From Puccinia triticina (lineage: Eukaryota; Basidiomycota; Pucciniomycetes; Pucciniales; Pucciniaceae): a DNA stretch of 64,000 nt. The notes under the pieces were generated by a model. It saw only the letters and a program-made list of their open reading frames with translations, searched no databases and had not been told where the DNA came from. The stretch is from contig NC_070573.1 of assembly GCF_026914185.1 (NCBI RefSeq), forward strand, positions 2,108,001 through 2,172,000, read 5' to 3'. The first letter of the stretch is position 1. Each line of letters begins with the position of its first letter. Both the position numbers and the translations under genes were made by a program. Positions 10,687 through 23,021 of the stretch are shown piece after piece.

Positions 10687-13600
10687 ATGGCCCGCCAGCG
10701 GCGCAACAACCCCACATCCTACTCCAACACTGTGGATCATACAGGGACCTCACAAAGACGCCGTGCCCGAAGGCGACGCAGCAGGGAGTCCTCCTTAGAG
10801 CAAGTGGAGCGAGAGGTGTACCTCACGGAGGTTTCTGTTGCTCAACAACTTGGATTTATAGATAGACCAACAGCCCAGCAACCAGACAAAAGGCCTCTCA
10901 AGAACCAAGATACCCTCTTCGAGCCGCAGATTGGAAGCTACGCAGACCACGAAATTCACGAGAATCCAGAGATACTTCCGAGCGCTGCCCACGCGGCATA
11001 TTTCCAAAGTCGTTGTTATGCAGAAGATCGTGAACGGATTAGTCAACAATGGAGTGAAATCAAGGAGAAAACAGCCTTGGCTTTCACCGAATCCCAGGAA
11101 ACTTGTCAGAATTCTGGCTCATCTTCTCCGCTCACAATCTCTTCTCTTTTTCCATCACTTTTAGTGATGTTAAACCCCCCCTTCTTTTTCTCATTATTTC
11201 CATCACATTGTGTGATGTCTCTCCTCATTCCATCAATAATATTTGATGTATTCCATTACAGTTATGTAATGTCTTGTCCTTCCATATGATTAGAACTGTT
11301 CTACATATGTTACTGTGTTTCCATCTCTTTGAGATGCTTATTTTGTTTGTTTTTGTCACTTAGGCCCCCTTTGGATCTTGCAAGGGGGCTCTCTAGTTGT
11401 GACTACTTGTTTCCGCTCTCTTGATTTGAAATTCAGTATCAAGTCAGAGCATTTCAACCCTTGACCCACATCTTAAAGCTCCTTGGTCCAATCCAAGCTC
11501 CCCTGTGATTGTCCCTCTCTTTGTCGTACCTTTTTCTTTGAATGAAAATTTGACAAAACTTACCACAACTGGACCACCCTTCCTAATAGCTACAACTTAC
11601 CCCCCGGCACTTGCAGTTGTGCAGCAACCAATACTCGAAAGCTTGATCTTATTGACATCACCAGTGAGCAAACAAGTAAAGATTTTAGTGACATACATAC
11701 CCTCATACTTACATCAGTTTTGGTGTAGGCCGAAGTGCCGCTTATGTACCTTTTTGCAAATGCATTCCAGATGTTGTTCGGCTGGTTTACTACGGATACA
11801 TTGCAAGCTTGCCAAAAAAGCCTTGTACTGCATTTTCAATCCGGCTCATTCAATTTCATCACATGCTTTGGGAGTCAGCTGTCCTATCAGCTTCATCATT
11901 TGTGAAGGCACTTTCCAACTTTCTCAATAGTCAAAGCAAGTCCCCCTTATACGCCCGCGGCCTCAAGCACAAAAAACGAGACCTTTGAATACCCTTCTCT
12001 TACAGTGTTGATCTATATGCTCAAATCAGTTTGATCCAAAAAACAATCCAGGACGATGGTTTGAATAGCTCCGCATCCGACCGCTGGGCAAGCAAGTGTC
12101 CTCGCTATTTTGGACCAAAAGAGGGTGAAATAAAGGCACACCCTCATGAACTGGACATAATTGTGGCCTTGGATGCCAATTTCCAACAGCGCCACTATGC
12201 CTATGCCAGCAAGGACAATCCTGCCAAACATCAATACCCAGACAGTTTCATCAGGCCTTCACAGATAGCTGCCGACGCTGTATTGTTCACTGCGACTAAC
12301 TCAGCAGCTGCCAGGATTGATGTAAGCTCACCGCATTAATTGCTAGTCATCATGATTCATCCATCACTCCCAGCTGAATGAATTGTTTTTTGATATTTAT
12401 GATTCCACTGCTACTCAGCCGCCATGCTCAGACTCTCACAAAGCAGCCAACAATACACGAAATGAAACTACATGGGAAAAGTGTGATGACAACGGTCTTT
12501 TTGCAAGCACGTGCCGTCACGACATTCCCTTAGTCTTTGTCAACATCTATAAAACCGGAGAAAAGTCAGTTAATCCATAACAGACACTCAAAAGAAATAT
12601 GTGCAACGTATTAAAAAGAATTTGTGCAACATATTAACACTGCATTTCATCAAGGCTTTACTACCCAATTTCTATTATTCAACACCTACTGGCGGAGTTT
12701 CCACAAAGTTGCCTTGGAATTCTATATGACCTTGGCTGTCATTTGGAGGCCCACATTCGGAAGGTAAGAGCTCGTCACATTCATTCATAAAAGCTGTTGC
12801 TTTACAAATATATTGATCAATCAATGGATGTTTGGATCCCCCCACTACAAAAGAGGGAATTGATGAGGGATTGGATAGGTGACCTGACTTTTGGCACATC
12901 CGTATTTCATGCCTATATGCATGAATGGTCATGCCAGGTAAAATACAACCCACGCCTCAATAGCTGGTGAGGCCTCTCTGATGGCGAGGGCCTTGGAAGG
13001 ATGTGGTCTTTCCACTTCCCCCTCATTTCCACTCTCCATGTTTCTACTCGATTACATCGACTTACTTCCCTGCAGTCTCGAGCAGAATATTACTCTATTC
13101 TTTTGAACGAGATGGCAGGCAAGATATTTTTTCTACCATGTGGAATGTATTTTGTATTCAAACAGCTAATCCTGCTAATTGTTTGGCACACTGTAGCTTA
13201 CTGGCTATCAAAAAAGTTACATCACTCAAAGGATGTTGCTGACACAGCTTTGGCCGCACTTGCAAAGCTCCATGCAACACCAAACCAACATACCCCTGGG
13301 CAAAACTATACCAACCAATTCCTCGAAGAACAGTGGCAGCTGGAAAAATCTTACCACCTCAACACTGACACAACGGAGCGACACGAAGTTGAACTTGGCC
13401 GTCTGCTCTGCCTTGAAGAGGAACTCAACCTTGCTTGGTATGTGTTCCTGTTCAGACATCCCCAAGTCCATATTCTGATAAAATTCAACTTATCATAACA
13501 GGAACACTCTCCTGATGACCCCGGAGCAAGTACTTGTCCAAACCAACACACTTGTCAGAGTACTGAGGTTGCTCGAGGAACAAAGATCTGTTGTAGGTAC

Positions 13601-14869
13601 CGCTGGCGTAGCTGATGACTTGTTGGGTAGGTTGAATTTATATCTTCTTTGAAAATTTATTCCTGACTGATGTTCCCAATTGACACTAGCTGAACAACGC
13701 GATGAAATGAAGAAAATCTGGTATCTAAAAACCAAACTCCGCAAGTTATTCTTGGCTCTTGTGGAAGAGAAGAAGCCCTTGCTGCGAGTTTGCCGGGCAG
13801 GTGAAAGTTCAACACTAGGTCTGTGATGACTCAGAAGCGCAACACTTCTCTCTTTGCCCAGCTGACAACTTTCATTTCTCAATATCCACTCTTAGGGACG
13901 CGTGGACAGCAAAAGCTGCAAGATGCTCTCCGCAAACGGGCTGGAAAACTTTGCACAGTGCTTGAAAGCTACAACAGCCATGTAGCTGCCTTTCAAACAA
14001 CCAACCCCAATCGACCAGTCCCACCCACTATGGAGTATGGCAAACTACTTGGCTTACAACCAGACGATACGTTCTGGAACGATGGGCTCTTCACCAACGC
14101 CAATGAACCGTGGGCAGTGGACCCACTTACCCAGCAAGGGATACAGCACCTGGCTTCTTATCAGCGAGCTAAAGAGGAGAAAAGGCGGCTTGGATGGGAG
14201 GTGAGAAGAGCAATGCGATGGGCAATTAATCAGCATAATCTTCACATTACCATTTTGATACACCTGTTTTGGTTTGATCAGAACTTGCAAGCAGAAATTC
14301 CGACCTGTTTGCAACCCTTTTTCAACCACCAACATCTTTCTAGTCAATCAACGGTATCTAAGATCAAGTCAATCAAAGTCATGATTCATCGAAGCTTAAT
14401 TCTGATCTGCAATTTGCAGTTAGACTGGAATCGTAATATCATAGGTGTCTTTGAGGGTACTCAAACCCAAACAGGCGATCAGATTCTTGTATCGGATTGG
14501 AACACTCAGATTGAACAAATTAAATCCACAATGGCGCAAGGGTGTCTTTCGCAAATTCCTGGCGACCTTGACGAAACCCACGTTCAATTACTTGCAGGTG
14601 GCCAAGTATCCAACCCGCAACAACCGGCTGGCGGACTGCAACAGAACCGAACCAATGTCCTATTCTATGTAAACAATCTAAACACACACCAACCCTTAGA
14701 TCGTGGAGACATTGATGTGGATGGCGATGAAGATGCGGAAGGGGAAGATTATGTGGAAGGGGAAGATAATCTTGAGGATAACTACCTAGCTGACATCGAG
14801 GGTATCCTTGCCAAGACAATGCGTGCTAATCTGGAGCAAGAGCATCACATGGGCCAGAATTCTACTTAA
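10687..14869 (+). pseudogene. KDZ (Kyakuja-Dileera-Zisupton) transposase, multi-exon and broken
   Basis: DDE-type DNA transposase. Exon 1 from the ATG at 10,687 gives a basic Arg-rich N-terminus. From about 11,600 there is the KDZ-associated CxC cysteine-cluster region, with CKCIPDVVRLVYYGYIA from 11,755. The catalytic core follows: CPRYFGPKEGEIKAHPHELD and VALDANFQQRHYAYASKDNP (12,110-12,220), an intron 12,322-12,373, CDDNGLFASTCRHDIPL (about 12,480), GILYDLGCHLEAHIRK (about 12,715), FHAYMHEWSCQ and GLSDGEGLGRMWS (12,908-13,010). A coiled C-terminal region runs to the acidic tail ending at 14,869, with introns at 13,627-13,689 and probably 13,819-13,894. An in-frame TGA at 12,968-12,970 replaces the Trp expected before GLSDGE, and other frame changes are likely. 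The family call is secure from several conserved blocks; exon edges are partly uncertain. Confidence 0.88.
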
Positions 14870-15185
14870 ACTGATTTTTTTCACATCACATGTTTTAAAT
14901 GAAGTAATCTGAAAATGAATGAACATCTAACCAAGGTTGTTTGCTTGCTTAAAATGTTGATTTTGAGTGCCATCATTTCTTTGCAATTGTTTCTTTTTTT
15001 CTTGAAGTTGCAGAACAGTTTGCATTTCCACACCAAGCTCTCCTGATTATGCAGGATGTGGTGCACACATATTTCTTTTGACTTTCTGGAAACCACACAG
15101 ATTATATAGGGGCTTGATTAATTTACCACAGAAATTAAAATTCTGATTCCCAAAAGTAACAGACATTGAGAGGACTTATTTTTTA
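14870..15185. other. AT-rich flank of the KDZ gene
   Basis: No gene or repeat recognised. It could contain the 3' end of the KDZ element, but no inverted terminus was matched to sequence upstream of 10,687. Confidence 0.4.
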
Positions 15186-15189
15186 CATC

Positions 15190-15860
15190 CTAATAGTGCC
15201 TCTGGGACTGTTAAAAGTGCCTCTGAGTGCCTCTGGGACTGTTAACAGTGCCTCCGGGACTTCCAGGACTGTTAACAGGGCCTCCGGGACTGTTAACAGG
15301 GCCTCCGGGACTGTTAACAGGGCCTCCGGGACTGTTAACAGGGCCTCCGGGACTGTTAACAGGGCCTCCGGGACTGTTAACAGGGCCTCCGGGACTGTTA
15401 ACAGGGCCTCCGGGACTGTTGACAGGGCCTCCGGGACTGTTGACAGGGCCTCCGGGACTGTTAACAGGGCCTCCGGGACTGTTAACAGGGCCTCCGGGAC
15501 TGTTAACAGGGCCTCCGGGACTGTTAACAGGGCCTCCGGGACTGTTAACAGGGCCTCCGGGACTGTTAACAGGGCCTCCGGGACTGTTAACAGGGCCTCC
15601 GGGACTGTTAACAGGGCCTCCGGGACTGTTAACAGGGCCTCCGGGACTGTTAGCAGTGCCTCCAGGTCTAACAGTGCCTCCGGGACTGTCAGCTATTGAC
15701 AGTCCTGGATGCACAATTAACAGTCCCGGATGCACTGTTAACAGTCCTGGATGCACAATTAACAGTCCCAGATGCACTGTTAACAGTCCTGGATGCAAAA
15801 TTAACAGTCCTGGAGGCACTGTTATCAGTCCCGGAGTAAAAGTCCCAGAGGCACTATGAA
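15190..15860. repeat. 21-bp minisatellite A, with an orientation switch
   Basis: About 20 near-identical 21-bp units (core GGGACTGTTAACAGGGCC) cover roughly 15,250-15,655, with diverged units on both edges. From about 15,697 the units run in the opposite orientation (AGTCCTGGATGCACAATTAA type). The switch is itself a hairpin: 15,679-15,691 pairs with 15,697-15,709, with one mismatch. Since 21 is a multiple of 3, all six frames stay open through the core, giving spurious proteins of 7-residue repeats. Confidence 0.95.
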
Positions 15861-15864
15861 CAGT

Positions 15865-16080
15865 CATGGAGGGCCAAGGCATTTGTGAAACTGGAGCTCC
15901 AAATCCCAAATTTCTTTTCAAAATCCAACTGACAACTCCCATAAAATCCCCAGACCAATTTTTGCTTCAGGGGACTGGGGAAGGAAATCAGAAACAAATC
16001 TTCCCAATTTCTACTTCATTTGGGAGTCAGAATTTTAATTTTGATGAGTAAACTAATCAAGCTCCTAATGGGTAACAACA
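15865..16080. other. No gene seen
   Basis: Unique-looking AT-rich sequence between minisatellite A and a diverged repeat area. A 61-codon frame here has no recognisable features. Confidence 0.4.
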
Positions 16081-16760
16081 CACATGTATATTTTTTGATG
16101 TTGTTTGGAAAATAAGGTCAAAGTGAGCAATCATCTTTCTTATCCCACAAAACAATATTGTTAAATATGGAATTTGAATTTCCCAATTGTATCAACACAG
16201 ATATGTATCTGACATGTAACAGTTGAGCAAAAAAATATATATCTTTTGATATTGTGGGTCAAATTAGGCCCACATGAATAATCAACCATTCATTTTTTTA
16301 TCCAAAAAATATCTTTCATTGATTCAAGAAAAGGGATTGATTGGTTTGGAATGACTTGATTTGATTACCAACATCAAAACATGTGTGCAACATCAAAACA
16401 TATGTGCAACATCAAAAAATCAGTGTGTGTATGTGCATATGTGCATATAATACTTTAGCAAACACAGATATATATAACTGGTCAAAGTAGGTCATTCAAA
16501 ATTGATCCATCATATTTTTTATCCCACAAAGGAGCATTGTTCAATTTTGAATGGCCTAACTTGATCAACAACATCAAAAGATATTTATGTGACAATGTGT
16601 GCATATAATGGTTTAGAAAACACACATATATCTTACAATGTTATTGGTACAATTATGCCATCAAAAAAGTGAACATCAATATTTCTGATCCCACAAGAGA
16701 ACATTGTTCAATTTTGAATGGCCAACTTTACTATTCTACATCCCATGTCTTACAAGAATT
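16080..16760. repeat. Diverged AT-rich repeats
   Basis: Three degenerate copies of a segment containing TTATCCCACAAA, then ACATTGTTCAATTTTGAATGG, occur near 16,140, 16,520 and 16,690. A 19-bp unit (ACATCAAAACATRTGTGCA) is repeated three times around 16,370-16,420. No coding potential. Confidence 0.6.
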
Positions 16761-17890
16761 TAATGAGATAGAGCAAATGGGTTCAAGTGACTAGCAGGCC
16801 TTGTTTTTGGGAAGACATGATATATTGATACCAATCTTTGTGTTTAGCCAGCAGTTGGTTGAGGACCTCATTTGCTTTGACCAACACTTAGTGCAGCCAG
16901 AATTGTTTTCCAAAATTCCCTCCCCTGCCCCCTGTTAGACCCACTGTGGAAAAAAGCTGTAGTTTGTAGAACAGAGACTCTTGGAACTATGTGTTCTTTC
17001 AAGGTGACATTCAGTAGTATTTTTGGCCAATACATATTTATGTGACAAGTCTTTGAATTCTCCAAGCATCTCGGCTTGCTGAGTCCCTCAATCGGAGGCG
17101 CGGGGGGAAGCTCCCCTGACTCATATCGAGGGACTCGGCTTCAAACTCGCTCTACAAACTGATTAAGGAGCCAATTCCTTTAACCTGTCAGGTTTCGGGC
17201 TCGGGCTCCCCTGACCCGCCAACAAACGGGTTAACAGGGTCGTCGCCCTGTATCACTGGACTGATCAGCAAGGCAACAACTCCCGCACTCATGCTCAGCG
17301 ACCAGCCTCAAATCACGCCTCCTCATAAGTAACCTTCTCAAGCCATCACGCTGAAGCCAAACCAGCCAGACCAAACTAACTAGTCCCTTGACAAATACCA
17401 TCTGTTTCAGACGACGACAACATGGACCAACCGGGCGCGCACACCGTCTCGTAAGAAACCAATTGGACCCTGTGTTTCAACCAGCCCAGCCACACTTGGT
17501 ACGTGTCATGCAGAGTCTCACCTGTGCGACGCAAGAGCTTAAAAAGCTGACCTTCATTCCCTCTCTTTGTTGTTCTTTAGCTGAATCCCACTACTCGCTC
17601 ACCTTTGACCACACACTTTCTTCATTCACCCAACATCACCCCTCCGGCTCTATTGTTTTTTCTTTTTTACTTGATTCATCCATTGTTTTCGACGACCTTG
17701 TTCCGAACTCAGTCATTCTCAGACTTGTCCTTTTCTTTTATCTCTACTTCTTTGTTCTCATAACGCTCTACCACTGCCCTTAAGGTACATAAGCCTATTC
17801 ACATGTTTTCTTTTCTCACTTCTTTCTCATGATGGTCACCATGAGCTGACTAAGATGCAATTGAACCTTAAGTCCTCCAATTCTCACATA
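16760..17890. other. No gene assigned; possible upstream region
   Basis: Contains short inverted motifs (for example GACCCGCCAACAAACGGGTT around 17,214), a TTAAAAAG element near 17,540 and pyrimidine-rich sequence typical of fungal leaders. A 131-codon frame at 17,388-17,783 has an odd hydrophobic tail and no recognisable domain, so it is not called. Confidence 0.35.
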
Positions 17891-17919
17891 ACCTCCTGCT
17901 GGATATTCTGATCACGGTA

Positions 17920-18290
17920 TCAATCAGTTGCGCAATCGATCGTCACAGGATAGATAACGGTACTGATCGCTTTTCTGATCTCAATTGCTGACTGTGGCGA
18001 TAGGTCATGGGATCGATCGCTCACAAGCCTGTTTGATTGATCACAGGGTTGATTGCACAGGGTATTGCTTGCTCACAGGATCGATCGCTCACAAATCCCA
18101 CGGTACTGCTTAATCGTTTCTCATCTCAATAGCTCATGGGATCAATCGCTCACAAGCCTGTTTGATCGCTCACAGGGTTGCACAGGGTATTGCTTGCTCA
18201 CAGGATCGATCGTTCACAGTACTTATTGCTTGCGGAATCGATCGCTCACGGGATAGATTGCTCGCTCATGGTACTATTTAATCGCATCTC
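17920..18290 (+). repeat. GATCGATCGCTCACAGG-type repeats with a ~128-bp duplication
   Basis: Short motifs GATCGATCGCTCACA, CACAGGGT and TGCTTGCTCACAGG recur throughout. A larger unit starting CATGGGATCGATCGCTCACA at about 18,008 recurs at about 18,136 with a few changes. The array ends just before the TET/JBP-like gene. Confidence 0.8.
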
Positions 18291-18376
18291 AATTGCTTCG
18301 CTCCCAAATCAAAACAGAATGATGCTGATTAAGGCCATCTGTCGATCTAGTCAAGAAGAAAATCAGATTGAGAACA

Positions 18377-20083
18377 ATGCCTGCAACCCCAAGTGAATCC
18401 AGCCTCTCAGAGTTGGATTCAAGCCTATCTGCACTCAGCCTCCTCTCCGACTCTGATAACGAGCCCCTGATTAACCGGCACCCTGTGCACCCCCAACCTC
18501 CAGAAGAACCAATGAAGGCTACCTTGGTTCCACACTCTGACTCAGACGATGAGCCCCTGATTAAATGGCGCACAGCGCAACCCCTACCGCTGGAACCTAC
18601 GCAGGCCACCCTGGTTGATTCCGACAATGAGCCCCTGATAAACCGGCACCCAGTAGCTGGGAAATCATCTGTTCGGAACATTCCTGCTAAGAAGAAACGG
18701 ATAAGGAAAAAAACTTTGTATGTCCTCCAATCCTATGCTCAGTTAGCAAAGACCTCAATTTTATGCTTTTGCTAATCCTCATTCCACGCTGTTTCCTTAT
18801 GATACCTCCCTGACCGCTCTTGCTGGGTCTTTTTTAATGCTTGATCTGCACTCTTGGGCTATACTAAACATGTGATTGAATTGACGTACTATACTATGGC
18901 AAATCTTTCCGGTGGACGTAAAGTTATCAGCATAGAAGGTCCCAACAGCAGAGGCCGGGGAGACGTACCAAAAGGAAGCAGCATGGTATAAGCAGCACAC
19001 TCACTACAAACGTGATCAACGGAACGCTTTGTAAAACAACTCGATTTCCGGAACCATGCGACCTTTTCCCCAAAATCAGTTCCGAATATGTTCAAATGAA
19101 GAAAGATAGGCAGCTTGCCAGATATCTATATGAGTGCGGTAAAGGACCGGAACCATCAAAGAAAACAATTTACAAGCAAAAGCCAACTGCAGCAGAAATC
19201 GATTTCGCCTACAACTATGTCAACAACCCATCCTTTACACTTTACCATTACGGACACATCCGTGTATTCGAGGGCACTAAAAATGACCAGCTCATAGCCG
19301 ATATCCACTTCACTAATCTCAATACGCTATCCGAATCTAGAAGGGATGAATTGAACTTCTTGTGTTTGTTTCTCCATATGGCCAAAAAATTCGTCAACCC
19401 AGTAAACTCGCCTGGCCGTTCTTGTCAATGGCGGCACTGGAGATTTTGGGGATCTATTGCAATCAGAAGGCCATCGATGACAACCCTGAAGAATACGCTC
19501 AGCAAAGAGAGCGGGCCAGATCCTTTGGTCACTTTTTCATCCTTTTGCCAATTTGGCTCTTCAACACAATCAAGATTTCATGATCAAGCACAACATTCCA
19601 GCATTTTATGATTCTGCTTTCCCTGGTCAGAATGAATCGACACCTGATTCTTTTTTCTCTTCCAACTTAACCTTCACGGCAAACGGCTTCTTCAACCTTC
19701 CACATGTTGACAATAAGGATGAACCATCTCTCCCCTTTGCCTTCCTCCTCTCTCTTCCAACCTGCCGAAAAACTGGGAAACTCACATTCAAGTCTGGGTA
19801 CGATGTCACCGACGGCCCATTTATTTTTCCAGAGTGCAAGTTTGGAATCAAATTTCAACCTGATGTTATGTGTCAAGCCACTTTTTGACAACGAGAATAT
19901 CTACATGGAACTCTCCCACCCTTAGACCCTGGGAATGGAAACTTCATGCGAACTAGCATGTCAATGCAGATTGCAGCAAAGGTAACAAAAGTATCCAATA
20001 GAGTTACACATGGAGAATTTGAAGAAAAGACCGACATGCATTTCGGGGATGTGGAATTCCTTTCAAATAATGATAAAAAATAG
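18377..20083 (+). pseudogene. TET/JBP-like 2OG-Fe(II) oxygenase, broken
   Basis: Family members oxidise 5-methyl bases in DNA using Fe(II) and 2-oxoglutarate; activity here is not expected. The ATG at 18,377 starts an acidic exon with a repeated DSDNEPLINRHP-like motif (three copies) and a basic end (AKKKRIRKKTL), followed by a GTATGT donor at about 18,718. Homologous blocks follow: EIDFAYNYVNNPSFTLYHYG, VADIHFTNLN-like IADIHFTNLN, LCLFLHMAKKFVNPVNSPGR (19,190-19,420), then LTFTANGFFNLPHVDNKDE, where HVD is the HxD iron-binding motif (about 19,700). The distal His segment is YLHGTLPP (about 19,905), and the gene ends TAG at 20,081-20,083. The frame changes near 19,430 and 19,550, and an in-frame TGA sits at 19,886-19,888. 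It lies 3.5 kb downstream of the KDZ gene in the same orientation. Confidence 0.8.
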
Positions 20084-20114
20084 CTTCTCTGCTCACCTAA
20101 TTGGTTCGTAACAG

Positions 20115-20265
20115 TTTCATGTTTTCCTTCTTATACACATTACTAACAATTATCATCTCCACTCATTTCATTGTCCAGACCACTCATGTCTTCATCCAGA
20201 AATGCCTGTTTTCCTGCTTATGCACTTTGCTAACAATATTCATTTCCACTCAATTGCCGAGAAAT
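20115..20265 (+). repeat. Diverged ~91-bp tandem duplication
   Basis: The segment TGTTTTCCTTCTTATACACA...CTAACAATTATCAT at about 20,117 recurs in diverged form at about 20,208. No coding potential. Confidence 0.5.
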
Positions 20266-20509
20266 GAATGTTTTCCAGTTTTCCTCATTATCTGCTTTTC
20301 AAATGACACTAAATAGCTTCGGTCCTTTTACTTGTTTTCTAAATGTCTCGTGATCTGCTCAATGAAACTTGGAAGGTGTGTGCTGCTAGGTGACAAGAGA
20401 CTGCAAACATTATCATCTCACAGTTTGCTGTTTTGGCGATGTGAACAGCCTGCCAATAATGCAAGTAAAGCAATCAACAATTGTGCAAGGATTGACAATC
20501 AATAAGCAA

Positions 20510-21870
20510 TCAAAAAACCACTTGCCTTGCAAAATCAATCATCCAGAAAGCTCGGGACTTGTTCAGAGGCCCTCTTGAATGACATCGACTTGCGAATCCC
20601 ATCATTGACAGGTGTTTCATCATCGTCTGTCTTGTAATCATCATCTGGTACACCATTTTGATAGGCAGCTTGCGCCTCAGGGTTAGCTTGTTCCACAATA
20701 GTGACGCATCCTTCATACTGTTCTTGTTCTTCACACCCTTTCGTGCTGAAACAAGAATCAAGGAAGGATAGATGATCAATTCATACATGTAGTTATGAAA
20801 AATGAAGGGAAAAACTTACTGCCACGGAAAACAGCTCTTGCCCGCTTTGTTCTCATGAAGTGGTTAAATCGGTTTGGCTTCTTCACCGGCATCTGTTTAC
20901 CACTGCAATCAAAGTGAATATATCAATAAGCTGGTTGGTAAATGAAGGGATCAAATTGGAAAAACCCGTACAGATAGGCATCTACCATGGGAAGTGAAAC
21001 ACCTCGCTCAATCGCTTGGACACAGAGCTCCTTTCGCTGCTTGTGATAGAATTCAGCAAAAAAGGCTCTATCGGCGTCGGACATTGCCTTCTTTGAGTAT
21101 TTCTTGGCATCAATGGCCAGCTGCGCTTCAGTTAGATTCATCAGCTCCTCATGTGAACAAGGTTGGGGTGCTGGCTGATTGCTCTCTTGAATCTTTTTCC
21201 GCTTGCGCGATCTGGTTTGGTTGAGGGAAGCAAGGGGAGCAGTAGATGCAGGTTGGTCTTGACGGGTAGTACTATGGGCTGGTAAGGCTGGATGAGTGGT
21301 CAAAGATGGTGTGCTACTGGTGCTGGATGAAGCAACACGGGGGGCTCGCTTGGCTCTAGGCTTAGCAATATTGACTTGGGAAGACAAGGGGCTAGCAATG
21401 TGAGGAGTGGGGGATAGACGCACAGATGGAGAATAGTAGGTTGAAGGAGTACGAGCATCAGATGGGTTTAATGGGGAGCTGTTGTAGTGGGGCAAGTGGT
21501 CGTGACGCTGATGCGCATAATTGGAGGAGTGGAACTCAGAAGGTGAAGCAAGCTGATCAAAAAGCTCAGACAATTGGGGGATGTGAGGCGTAAAGTTAGG
21601 ATCCATACAATTGAGCTGTGGACCTTGTTGACGTCGAGCGTAAAGGAGTGATTGCTGGGAACCAGAGGTGGGGGGATGATGTGAACGTGAGTGGAGTGGA
21701 GACTGATGCTGCAAGTGAGGGTGAAAGCCGGTGGGAAAACCAGAATGCGTGGATTGATGGGGTGAGGATTGATAACCGGATGAATGGGAAGGGGACTGGC
21801 CATAACCGTGCGACTGGTCGTAGTTAATATTGTTATATGTACCAGATGGGGTGTTGAGGTTGTAGGACAT
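20510..21870 (-). CDS. Three-exon gene; Ser/Pro/His-rich protein with a basic C-terminal domain
   Basis: Exons 21,870-20,972, 20,902-20,820 and 20,745-20,510 join in phase through GT-AG introns of 69 and 74 bp, giving 405 residues. The N-terminal ~200 residues are low complexity (Ser, His, Pro, Gln). A basic patch (SRKRKK) follows, then a helical part (AMSDADRAFFAEFYHKQRKE). Exons 2-3 encode KKPNRFNHFMRTKRARAVFRG and SMKDASLLWNKLT, loosely reminiscent of HMG-box-like DNA-binding proteins; this is only a resemblance. After LWNKLT the +1 reading gives an acidic tail (EAQAAYQNGVPDDDYKTDDD) that looks more protein-like than the in-phase basic tail, so a small indel may have changed the C-terminus. 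Function unknown. Confidence 0.6.
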
Positions 21871-21959
21871 CTTTGAGGAAGCGGATGGAGAGTTGATGCT
21901 GGGATGAACGGAGTGAAGTGGTGTCGCCGTTGGCCGGCCGGGTGGGACATGTCAATAGA

Positions 21960-22825
21960 TTATAGCAGCGTACCCATTCCACAACAAATGTGGTTGCTGC
22001 AATGGCTGCGGCACTGCTGCACAGCATGTAGGGTATTGGTAACAAGTGATATGTAAGTACATGAAGGTCTTTACATGTACAAATAGCAGGAGGGGGAGTG
22101 AGATGTAGCAAGGGCGCGCGAGAGGCCGAAAACACCTGTCCGCTAGCCTCGGCAACGCAGTCCCATAGACTACACAGTAGTACGTAGGGTACCAACAGGG
22201 GTGGCTGGAATAGAACAATACACTGCAAAAAAAAATATGTCAACTGCGTGCAGTTGACATGCAGGGAGTTCATTTCTGACTCTAACTCGAACTCAGGTTG
22301 TGGCTTTGGGTAGTGGTACAACCTGCCCCTTGCATCACAATGCCAAGACAAATACATATGTACATATGGCCCTGAGCCTTGAGGCCAATGCTCAACCAGC
22401 GGCAAATCCTCAACCTCCCTGAGCCTTGTGATGTATCAAGCAGCTGAGGAGCTCCCATTGAGTCCCTCAACGGCCACTGGTCATTTCAAGTCGGCTACAC
22501 TTTTGATGACCAGCACTGGTCAATTATAGCTGGATCTGCACAGACAGACACAGTTTCTAACCTTGTTGGTGACAGGCACCGCATTGATCCCTGTCACTGA
22601 CAGGCACCTCCAGTTCCGGCACTCTCTTGCCCGGGCTCCTCTTTGATAGCGTCTGATTCTGTAGTATGTTAGGGATCCCAGGTGCAGGCGGAGGGATCTT
22701 GCCACCTGTCAATGATGGTGGGCGGGACACCCTTGATGTTGAATCGATTCAAATGGGAGGGCCGGGCTCCAAGATGATGAGCTATCCACTCGGATCCCAC
22801 ATGCAGCTGCAGTGGGGGCGGCTGG
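21960..22825. other. No gene assigned; one perfect inverted repeat
   Basis: The only clear structure is 22,237-22,247 pairing with 22,250-22,260 (ATGTCAACTGC and its complement, 2-base loop). Open frames here lack recognisable features. Confidence 0.5.
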
Positions 22826-22985
22826 CGCAACCGAGAGAGCCAGCCAGCTGTTGGTCCAGAACCTCAGTGCCAATCCGTCCAACGACCAGGTCATCAAAAC
22901 ATTCAGGATCTATCTCTCCCGACAGGACCTTAGGAAGATGACCAAACGATCCGACCGCGACGCGCTCAACTATTGGTTCCTGTGA
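22826..22985 (+). pseudogene. Fragment of an unidentified ORF before a polypurine tract
   Basis: A plus-strand frame reads ASQLLVQNLSANPSNDQVIK and TFRIYLSRQDLRKM and ends TGA at about 22,985. About 35 bp later comes a G-rich tract and an LTR-like start. It may be the last coding piece of a retroelement, but the domain is not recognised. Confidence 0.3.
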
Positions 22986-23021
22986 GCCTGAGTCTCTATA
23001 GTGACAGCAGGACACAAGAAA

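Noticed and set aside
12675..12953. 92-codon minus-strand frame
   Set aside because: Shadow of the plus-strand KDZ core (ILYDLGC, FHAYMHEW), which carries the conserved motifs.
15166..15942. Frames of 177-243 codons of 7-residue repeats on both strands
   Set aside because: Explained by the 21-bp minisatellite, a multiple of 3 without stops in any frame.
17388..17783. 131-codon plus-strand frame
   Set aside because: Pyrimidine-rich with an abrupt hydrophobic end, no splice or homology support; looks like leader or promoter sequence.
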